Of a stretch of DNA of 17,579 bases, positions 6,975 to 13,271 are shown in pieces. The first letter of the stretch is position 1. Each line of letters opens with the position of its first letter. The position numbers and the translations under genes were made by a program. The stretch covers positions 1-17,579 of the forward strand of contig CALKWH010000296.1 of assembly GCA_938004375.1 (NCBI GenBank), written 5' to 3'. The DNA comes from an uncultured Pseudomonadota bacterium. GTDB lineage: Bacteria; Myxococcota_A; Polyangia; HGW-17. Under the pieces are notes generated by a model. It was not told where the DNA came from and searched no databases. It worked only from the letters and a program-made list of their open reading frames with translations.

Positions 6975-8210
6975 TCACAGTTCCTTCAATTGTTTCAAGA
7001 TTTTTTTCAGTTCGCTCGCCGAGGCGAGGGCGTCCCCGAGGGAGACGCGCTGCAGGTCACCCTCTGGGAGCCCGTCCAGGGCCTCCTGCGTCCGGCGGCG
7101 GATGCGCTCCGCGAGTTGTTCGAGATCGGGCGCCACCGAGGCCGCCAGGCGCCCCCGGACCTCCATGGGCCGCGCGCGCTCCAGTTCGGCTGCCACCTTG
7201 CGGTAATCCGCCACGGCGGCGCGGGCCCCAAGGGCGATGCTGGCTACCTGTCGATAGGCCTGCAGCATGTCCATCGACGGGTCGGGCTGGTCCCGCTGCA
7301 AAGCCAAAAGCGAGGTGCCGTACAGGCGGTCCCCGGACAAAAACGAGATCCCGATGAACCGGTCCAGGTGCAGCCACTTCTGGAGCCCGGCGGCCACCGG
7401 GAGGGGCAGGGAGCCGAAGGCCGCGTCGTACAGCGAGGTCTCCAGGCTCCAACCCTTGCGCGTGACCAGTTGGTAGACCTCGTCGGAAAGCGGCGTGGGG
7501 ATGTCCTCCACCCGGGAGCCCAGGAACTGGATGAAGCGGCCGGCCATGCCGGGATCGATCTCCAGATGCCGGTGGGCCAGGCAGCGGGTCAGCGGGTCGA
7601 AGTCCGAGATCGTGACAAAGTAGGCACCAGTGAGCTCCTTCAGGCTGTGGGCGATGTGTCGATGCAACTCGTCCTCTGCGACCGTGGCGAGGCCCACGAC
7701 AAACAGGTGGAACAGCGACAGGTCCCGCGTGCGGCGCATGGCCTCCACCTGCAGGGCCCGCTTCTCTGTTAGATCGTTGGCGATGCTCAGGATCGCCGGC
7801 CGGCCCTCCCAGGTCACGCGGTGGGCGACCGCCTCCAGCGGCAGGACGGTGCGGTCCTTGCGGTAGTGCTCCACCTCGAACGCCAGCTCCCCGCGCTCTG
7901 TGAACTCGCGCATGCGCCCCTCGAACCGGGCCGCAGAGGCGGGGGTGTCGAGGTCCTGCACCCGCAGACGGAGGAACTCATCCCGCGTGTAACCGTGCAG
8001 CTCGAGGGTCTTCCGGTTCGCGTAGTGGATGACGCTCCCTTCACCCACAACCATGATCGAGCTCGGCGCGCTGTCGAGCATCTCAAGGAGGGTCTGCATC
8101 CTGGCCGAAACCTCTGGCGAGGTTTCGGCTTGAACTTCGGCCACGGCCGAACTCCCGGCTGTAACTCCAGTTTTTGAGGAAGGGCGGTCATCCGGCGGGG
8201 GTTGTGTCAT
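6975..8210 (-). CDS. PAS-GAF protein with degenerate histidine-kinase dimerisation domain
   Basis: The 411-residue protein has no membrane segment. After a low-complexity N terminus it shows a PAS domain (about 38-150: DSAPSSIMVVGEG, YANRKTLELHGYTRDEFL, then DLTEKR), a GAF-like domain (about 180-330, with FIGISFLSGDRLYGTSLLALQ) and a helical end. The end (about 345-411) resembles the HisKA helices of PAS-linked histidine kinases, where MEAVGRLAGGVAHDFNNLL is typical. Here it reads MEVRGRLAASVAPDLEQL, so the phospho-accepting His is Pro361, and no ATPase domain follows. It is therefore probably a sensor or dimerisation partner without kinase activity. It is the last gene of the five-gene block, 16 bases after the phosphoribosyltransferase gene. 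PAS is secure, GAF likely, and the remnant kinase is my reading. Confidence 0.85.
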   Translation of the reverse strand: MTQPPPDDRPSSKTGVTAGSSAVAEVQAETSPEVSARMQTLLEMLDSAPSSIMVVGEGSVIHYANRKTLELHGYTRDEFLRLRVQDLDTPASAARFEGRMREFTERGELAFEVEHYRKDRTVLPLEAVAHRVTWEGRPAILSIANDLTEKRALQVEAMRRTRDLSLFHLFVVGLATVAEDELHRHIAHSLKELTGAYFVTISDFDPLTRCLAHRHLEIDPGMAGRFIQFLGSRVEDIPTPLSDEVYQLVTRKGWSLETSLYDAAFGSLPLPVAAGLQKWLHLDRFIGISFLSGDRLYGTSLLALQRDQPDPSMDMLQAYRQVASIALGARAAVADYRKVAAELERARPMEVRGRLAASVAPDLEQLAERIRRRTQEALDGLPEGDLQRVSLGDALASASELKKILKQLKEL

Positions 8211-8226
8211 GACAAGGCTCCGTCGC

Positions 8227-9279
8227 TCAGCCCAGGACGGTGCGCTCGATGGAGCGGATCTGGGCGCGGTACAGCGCGCTGATGCGGGTGCCGTAGTCGG
8301 CGATGAGCTGGATCAGACCGCGGGGGGTGTCGTGGCTGTCCCGGCCGTTGATGCGGTCGCCGGCGTCGCCCACCCCCGGCAGGATGTACGCCTTCTCGTT
8401 GAGCGCGGGGTCCATCCACAGCGTGTAGATGTCCACGTCCTCCACCGCCCGGGCGATGCGCAGGCAGCCCTTCATCGCGGAGATGACGTTGAAAAACTTC
8501 ACCGAGCGGGGCCGCACGCCCTGGTCCTTGAGAAACTTCACCACCGTGATCATGCTGCCCCCGGTGGCGTTCATGGGGTCGGCGAAGAACCAGTCCTTCC
8601 CGTCGAGCATCTCCAAGTTGAAGTAGCTCTTCTTCAGGTCGAGCACGTAGGCCATGTCCTGTTCGGTCCGCCGGTCGTCGCGGCCGATCCGGAACAGGGC
8701 GAACGGGGTGACGTAGCCCTGGGAGTGGTACTCCTGGATCTCCTTGGAGACGATCATCGAGGGCAGGAGCGCGGCGCGCAGCATCACGCACATCACCGCG
8801 TTGCCGGTGAGATCGTCGACCTGCGGGATCTTGTGGATGGCGTACTGCTGCGTGGGGACGCCCACGGGGGTGCGCACAAGGATGTGGTGCTTGGACTCGG
8901 GTGTCCCCTGGAACGCCATGTTGAAGAGCAGTTCATAGGCCCGCTGGATGTAGTAGACGAACTCGGGCTGCTCGGTGCGCACGTCCCGGAGCTTGGCGAT
9001 CAGCCGGGAGGCCTCGCCGTGGATGAACTCCGGCGTCTCGAAGGAGAACACGTGGATGTTCTTCTCCTCGCGCAACATCTCCTGCATCACGTGGCCGAGC
9101 TCGGAATAGAGCCCGACCATGCGGTCGCGCATGTCCCTGGCTCCGGCCGCGGCCGGGTCGTATCGCGAGAAGACGTCCATCGCCTCCTGGTACTTCGAGT
9201 CGAGCAGGCGGATCCGTTCGTGATCCCGCTCGGTGAGGAAGCCATCCAGATCCATCGCGCGAAGAATCAGTTTCGTCAT
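8227..9279 (-). CDS. Uracil phosphoribosyltransferase-family protein with N-terminal extension
   Basis: The C-terminal ~215 residues match uracil phosphoribosyltransferase, which salvages uracil with PRPP to UMP. The PRPP-binding motif is FFADPMNATGGS (231-242; DPMLATGGS is usual) and the base-binding region is YILPGVGDAGDRINGRD (298-314; YIVPGLGDAGDRLFGT is usual). The catalytic elements appear intact. The protein is 350 residues against about 208 for ordinary Upp. The extra ~130 residues at the front are charged and helical and do not contain a P-loop, so this is not a uridine kinase fusion. AAGGAG five bases before the ATG fixes the start. Its place inside a signalling operon, 12 bases after a Ser/Thr kinase gene, raises the possibility of a role other than housekeeping salvage. 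Confidence 0.85.
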   Translation of the reverse strand: MTKLILRAMDLDGFLTERDHERIRLLDSKYQEAMDVFSRYDPAAAGARDMRDRMVGLYSELGHVMQEMLREEKNIHVFSFETPEFIHGEASRLIAKLRDVRTEQPEFVYYIQRAYELLFNMAFQGTPESKHHILVRTPVGVPTQQYAIHKIPQVDDLTGNAVMCVMLRAALLPSMIVSKEIQEYHSQGYVTPFALFRIGRDDRRTEQDMAYVLDLKKSYFNLEMLDGKDWFFADPMNATGGSMITVVKFLKDQGVRPRSVKFFNVISAMKGCLRIARAVEDVDIYTLWMDPALNEKAYILPGVGDAGDRINGRDSHDTPRGLIQLIADYGTRISALYRAQIRSIERTVLG

Positions 9280-9291
9280 GTCCGCTCCTTG

Positions 9292-10551
9292 TCACCGCAT
9301 GATCAGGTACAGCACGCCCATGCCCAGCAGCATGCCCAGGAAAAAACCGCCTAGGAACAGGCCCAACCCCCGGCCGGCGCCTTCCACCTCGACCACGTGG
9401 CCGCCGGGCGGCGGTGGCGGGGCCGGCGCCACCCGCAGGGTCTCGGAGGGGACGTGGGGCAGGGAGGACGCCGAGGCCGGGGACGTCCCGGAGGTCGCCG
9501 AGGAAGGGGACGGGGGGGAACCCTCCGCGCCGGTTTCGCCCGAGCCAGGCGGCATCCCCACGGGAGTCGGCAGCGGCTCGGAGTCGTCGAAGTCCGTCGC
9601 GGACACCTGGGGCGCCCCGGCGTCATAATCGACGCCCCCGTCATCCACCCGCAGCGGTGCCAGGGGCGGGAAGATCATCTCGAGGGCGGAGATCACCTCG
9701 TGCATGTCCTGCGGCCGGTCCTCCGGGTTCTTCTCGAGGCAGCCCAGGATCAGTTCGTCCACCAGCGCCGGGCGCTCGGCCGACGGCGGCAGGGTGACCT
9801 TCTCCCGCAGGTGCATGTGCATCACCTCGGTGAGGTCCTCGTGGACGAACGGCAGGCGCCCGGTGATCATCTCGTAGCCCAGCACGCCCAGGGCATAGAT
9901 GTCGCTGCGCGCGTCCACCGGCTTGCCGCGACACTGCTCGGGGGACATGTAGTACGGCGTGCCCAGGGTGATGCCCTGGCGCGTCTTGGGCAGGTCCTGA
10001 CCTTCCAGGGGCTCGAGGAGCTTGGCCAGGCCGAAGTCCAGCAGTTTGGTGCGCGGCGGCCAGTGACCGTCGTTGGAGGGCACCAGGAAGATGTTCTCGG
10101 CCTTCAGGTCGCGGTGGATGACGCCCTTGGCGTGGGCGGCGGCCAGGGACAGCGCGAGCATGCGCAGGATCTGCCCCGCCGCGAAGGCGCCAAGCTTGCC
10201 GTGGCGCTTCAGGAACTCGAGCAGGCGCTCCCCGCGCAGATACTCCATGACGAAGTAGTACCGCCCGTCCTCGTACTCGCCGAAGCCGAAGATGTCCACG
10301 ATGCCGGGGTCGCCGATGGCGTTGACGACCATGGCCTCCTGCTTGAACCGCTGGATGTTCTCCGGATTCTGGGCCACGTGGGGGTGGATCAACTTGATCG
10401 CGACCTTCTTGCCGATGACGGGGTGGACGCCCGCGTACACGGTGCCCATGCCGCCGGCGTCGATTCGGCGCCGGACGACGTACTCGCCGAGCTTGGTGCC
10501 GGCGGGCACGTCGGGAAAGGAGTTTTTCCAGGGGGCGGGGCCTCGGGCCAT
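9292..10551 (-). CDS. Hanks-type Ser/Thr protein kinase with C-terminal membrane anchor
   Basis: The 419-residue protein has a complete kinase domain at about 24-292: glycine loop IDAGGMGTVYAG (30-41), VAIK with Lys53, Glu72 in helix C, catalytic HRDLKAEN (146-153), DFG (172-174), GTPYYMSPEQ (197-206), Asp217 and Arg279. All catalytic residues are present, so it should be active. A Pro/Ser/Gly/Glu-rich linker (about 300-390) leads to one transmembrane helix (about 395-418) that ends the protein, so the kinase faces the cytoplasm and there is no outside sensor such as PASTA. The start lies three bases after the lipoprotein stop, with GGAAG six bases upstream. Substrates are unknown; operon partners are the obvious candidates. 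Confidence 0.94.
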   Translation of the reverse strand: MARGPAPWKNSFPDVPAGTKLGEYVVRRRIDAGGMGTVYAGVHPVIGKKVAIKLIHPHVAQNPENIQRFKQEAMVVNAIGDPGIVDIFGFGEYEDGRYYFVMEYLRGERLLEFLKRHGKLGAFAAGQILRMLALSLAAAHAKGVIHRDLKAENIFLVPSNDGHWPPRTKLLDFGLAKLLEPLEGQDLPKTRQGITLGTPYYMSPEQCRGKPVDARSDIYALGVLGYEMITGRLPFVHEDLTEVMHMHLREKVTLPPSAERPALVDELILGCLEKNPEDRPQDMHEVISALEMIFPPLAPLRVDDGGVDYDAGAPQVSATDFDDSEPLPTPVGMPPGSGETGAEGSPPSPSSATSGTSPASASSLPHVPSETLRVAPAPPPPPGGHVVEVEGAGRGLGLFLGGFFLGMLLGMGVLYLIMR

Positions 10552-10554
10552 GGT

Positions 10555-10908
10555 TTACTTCCGATTCTCCTGCCACTTCCCGAGCACCTCCTCCAGACAG
10601 GACTCCATCTGGGGGCAGTCGGTGTTGACGCAGGACATGAGGCGATCGAACAGGCTCCTGTTCTCGGTCTTGAGCTTCTCGCAGTCCTCGTAGACCCAGT
10701 CCTTGACGCGGTCGAAGGCGAACCGCTGGTTCAGTTCGTGGGCCCGGGAGCAGGACCCGAGCTTGGCGATCAGGTGGGTGCAGGAGCGCTGCGGGTCGGA
10801 GACGGCGATCCCGCCCGCGGGCACGTCGGTGGTCTCGGCCTTCTTGTCGCAGCCGCCCGCGCCCAGCACGAGGGGTAACAGGATCAGGGCGATGAGGCGG
10901 GTCGTCAT
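10555..10908 (-). CDS. Small cysteine-rich lipoprotein
   Basis: The 117-residue product begins with a classic signal (MTTRLIALILLPLVLGAGG) ending at Cys20, which is probably lipidated although Ala at -3 is not the commonest lipobox. The mature part is charged and helical with six cysteines (43, 53, 76, 93, 98, 104), an even number that could form three disulfides in the periplasm. No family was recognised. Its ATG overlaps the stop of the preceding GH13-like gene as ATGA, and the kinase gene starts three bases after its stop, so it is firmly within the operon. A longer open frame to 11181 exists, but its extra part is the antisense-frame shadow of the GH13-like gene and would bury the signal peptide. 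Confidence 0.8.
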   Translation of the reverse strand: MTTRLIALILLPLVLGAGGCDKKAETTDVPAGGIAVSDPQRSCTHLIAKLGSCSRAHELNQRFAFDRVKDWVYEDCEKLKTENRSLFDRLMSCVNTDCPQMESCLEEVLGKWQENRK

Positions 10909-12185
10909 TCGGTCCTCCTGAGCAGCACGAGCTCGGCCGGCGCGAGCTCGATCACGCCGGCGGCGGGCTCCCAGGACCAGTGCCCGTCGCCGTCCCCGGA
11001 GAAGTGGAACGGGCGGCACAACTCGCAGGACTCCACGAGCGCCACCGCGCGGGGCTGGGTCCAGTCCTTGTTGATGATCATGCGGCTCTCCTGGCCGTCC
11101 ACGGTCTTGGAGAGCGTGAGGGTGGGCTCCCACAGCGGCGACAGGGCCAGCACACGGCCCTCCTCGCACAGCATGGGCCACAGACGGGTCATACGGTTGC
11201 AGGCCCGCACGAACGCGGAGATGTCTGGGGCGCGGGGCTCCTGGTCCGCCGGGGTGGTTCGCACCGCGTGGCAGGGCCGCTGCCAGCAGTACTCGTAGCC
11301 CATGGTCATCTGCAGCGCGCTGGAGAACCAGCAGGCGAACAGGTAACGCTGGTGCTGCACGGCCGTGAGCGCCTCGGTCTTGTGGAACAGGCGCGGGGTG
11401 TCATGGTTCTCGGGGAAGGAGACCGTGGGCGCGACGGCCTGGAGCCGATCGTGCTGCGAGAGCGCCCAGTCGGAGTCGAACTGCCACCAGCACGACGAGT
11501 TGTACAGGTGGTGGAAGCCGCAGTCCCGCAGGGCGTGGACCTTCTCGACGCTCTCGCCCAGGGCGTCGGCGATGAACAGCACGGGCTCCCGGGCCCGGGT
11601 GAGCGCGGTCCTGACGCAGGTGCGCCACAGCGGAGCCGGCACCGAGGTGACGTGCATGCAGCGATAACCGGTGAACCCCAGCTGGGTCCAGAAGTCGACG
11701 ACGGTCTCCAGGTACTTCCAGAGCGTCTCGCGGTCCTTCGCCCCGTACAGGTCGAATTCGACCTGGTCGTCCCACACGGTGACCGAGGCGGGGTCCAGCG
11801 GGTCCGGGCCGAACGGGTGCACGAACGCACCGGCGTCGTCACGCACGAACCAGTCCGGGTGGCGCTCCACCACGGGGGCGTCGACGGCGCAGTGGAGCAG
11901 GTCCAGGTCGGTCATGAAGCGCACGCCCCGCTCGCGGTGGCGCTGCAAGAAGCGCTGCAACTGCGAAATCCCAGATTCCTCTCCTGTCCCGGGCGGCACG
12001 AACCGCGGATTCAGGCGGAAGGGATCGGCCATGGCGAAGATCGAACCGGACGTCCCCGGCGAAAAGACATTATTTAAATAAATCCAATTGAAGCCCAGGT
12101 CCACGGCGTGATCCACCCACCCCTCCCACTGGTCCAGATTCCCGGCCAGCGTGGGAAAGATGTTGTAGATCAGGGTCTTGTGCAT
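10905..12185 (-). CDS. GH13 alpha-amylase-family protein, probably catalytically degenerate
   Basis: The 426-residue protein has the TIM-barrel layout of alpha-amylase-family proteins: an opening strand TLIYNIFPTLAG with LGFNWIYLNNVFSPG (30-44), a region I-like FMTDLDLLHCAVDAP (90-104), region II GFTGYRCMHVTSVPAPLW (170-187), region III VLFIADALGE (202-211) and region IV VSFPENHDTPRLF (255-267), then a beta-rich C-terminal part. In related sequences region II reads GFRCD and region III FFAE. Here the nucleophile Asp position is Met177 and the general-acid Glu position is Asp207, so ordinary glycosidase or transglycosidase chemistry is doubtful, while Asp262 of NHD is kept. There is no signal peptide, so it should be cytoplasmic. 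The ATG at 12185 has GGAG six bases upstream and a promoter just beyond. It is the first gene of the operon. Confidence 0.85.
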   Translation of the reverse strand: MHKTLIYNIFPTLAGNLDQWEGWVDHAVDLGFNWIYLNNVFSPGTSGSIFAMADPFRLNPRFVPPGTGEESGISQLQRFLQRHRERGVRFMTDLDLLHCAVDAPVVERHPDWFVRDDAGAFVHPFGPDPLDPASVTVWDDQVEFDLYGAKDRETLWKYLETVVDFWTQLGFTGYRCMHVTSVPAPLWRTCVRTALTRAREPVLFIADALGESVEKVHALRDCGFHHLYNSSCWWQFDSDWALSQHDRLQAVAPTVSFPENHDTPRLFHKTEALTAVQHQRYLFACWFSSALQMTMGYEYCWQRPCHAVRTTPADQEPRAPDISAFVRACNRMTRLWPMLCEEGRVLALSPLWEPTLTLSKTVDGQESRMIINKDWTQPRAVALVESCELCRPFHFSGDGDGHWSWEPAAGVIELAPAELVLLRRTE

Positions 12186-12205
12186 CCGCGACTCCAGGAG
12201 CGCCC

Positions 12206-12234
12206 ATTCTATTGGATGCCCCTTCCCGTGGCAA
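12206..12234 (-). promoter_or_regulatory. Sigma70-like promoter of the GH13-lipoprotein-kinase-PRTase-PAS operon
   Basis: TTGCCA (minus strand 12234-12229) and TAGAAT (12211-12206) each match consensus at five of six positions and are separated by exactly 17 bases. The start of transcription should fall near 12199, only about 14 bases before the ATG at 12185, just enough to include the GGAG ribosome site. The rest of the 195-base gap (12186-12380) is AT-richer than its surroundings and shows no gene, and I saw no convincing terminator hairpin. Confidence 0.6.
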
Positions 12235-12380
12235 CGCTTTTTTCGGAGAACCAATGGAACGGTTCCTCCCCACCTCAGTCTGGAAGCACCAGAGTTCAGT
12301 GCACAACTGGCATGGGGTACACAAGAACGATGGCAGATCAATGACCCGCACGAAGAATGACAGACTTAATTGCAATAGGA

Positions 12381-13130
12381 TCATCCCGGACGGTCTAAGG
12401 GGCGATCGACGATATCCGAGAAGATGGGTTCGCGCACACCCACAACCCGGCAGACGGGATCCGCTTCCACCACATGGGTCACGGAAGGACGGACGGTGTC
12501 TGGGAGACAGGCGGCTTCGGCAGGCGCAATGCTTCGCACGTGGCCGACCAGTTCCACGAAATCGCCTTCGTCCAGGCGGCATTCGGAAAAACGGCGCCGA
12601 TCGAGGTCCCCTGGTTCCATTACATACCCGTGTCTCTCAAGGATGGCCAGGGCCTCGGCCGTCGGCCGGGTCTCCCAGTTGAACACCACGAGTTCGTCAC
12701 ACCCGAGCTCCAGGTGGGCGCCCCGGGCGAGCACCCAAGCCGTTCCGCTGGTATCCGAAACCAAGAAGCGCGCCGCGCATCGCTCTTCGAAGATGGGAGT
12801 GTACATGTCGTTTTTTCGAGAGTGAAGCTCCACCAGGAGCGTATACGCAGCGCATGGGGACCTGGTCAGTGGCGACCGTAGCGGCTCGGTAATGCCGGTG
12901 ACCCTGCCTCTGACGACCACACGAGTGCCATCGGGGGCAGAAGCCAGTGCAACGCGGGGAGCCTTGCGCCAAGCGTTTCGGATCCAACGTCGCACCCGGG
13001 TCTGGTGACGCCAGGAGAAAAAGATCCCGACAACGATGACCACCACCACCACAACGAAGCCGAGAATTTCCGGGCTGACATCACTGAACACACCAATGGT
13101 CAGTTCCATGTTTCTCGGGTTCATCTGCAT
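12381..13130 (-). CDS. GIDE-domain (MULAN-like) single-pass membrane protein
   Basis: The 249-residue product (from the ATG at 13130) has one strongly hydrophobic helix near its N terminus (about 22-39, a run of Val/Ile), basic residues directly after it (RHQTRVRRW), and a cytoplasmic domain in which VVVRGRVTGITEPLRSPLTRSPCAAY (71-96) is typical of the GIDE domain shared with eukaryotic MULAN/GIDE ligases. As in other bacterial members, no RING domain is present. The starts at 13124 and 13109 are equally possible; none has a clear Shine-Dalgarno site, and a GTG at 13241 is less likely. Base composition is visibly lower in GC than in the neighbours. It lies between the activase gene and the GH13 operon on the same strand but is not tightly packed against either. 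Function is unknown. Confidence 0.7.
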   Translation of the reverse strand: MQMNPRNMELTIGVFSDVSPEILGFVVVVVVIVVGIFFSWRHQTRVRRWIRNAWRKAPRVALASAPDGTRVVVRGRVTGITEPLRSPLTRSPCAAYTLLVELHSRKNDMYTPIFEERCAARFLVSDTSGTAWVLARGAHLELGCDELVVFNWETRPTAEALAILERHGYVMEPGDLDRRRFSECRLDEGDFVELVGHVRSIAPAEAACLPDTVRPSVTHVVEADPVCRVVGVREPIFSDIVDRPLDRPG

Positions 13131-13271
13131 TTTCAAAAAGCCCGCTTCTGCAGTACTGCCGCGAGGTTCCTCCCTGTCGAGCCATGATGCATATATACCT
13201 GAAGAAAGCAAATACCCCTGCGGCCCAAAAACCACAACCACGATTCCATCTGACCAACGGTCACCGTGCGA

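Noticed and set aside
12178..12360. A plus-strand frame beginning MCIRDS, which resembles translated Nextera transposase adapter
   Set aside because: The underlying bases (TTGTGCATCCGCGACTCC) are not the Nextera mosaic end; they are antisense to the first codons of the GH13-like gene.
13005..13187. A short plus-strand frame with a His-rich stretch (DDHHHH)
   Set aside because: It is the complement of the Val-rich transmembrane helix of the GIDE gene and has no supporting features.
13131..13271. TATATATGC (minus strand) upstream of the GIDE gene as a promoter
   Set aside because: No -35 element at suitable spacing was found; the AT-rich character alone is insufficient.
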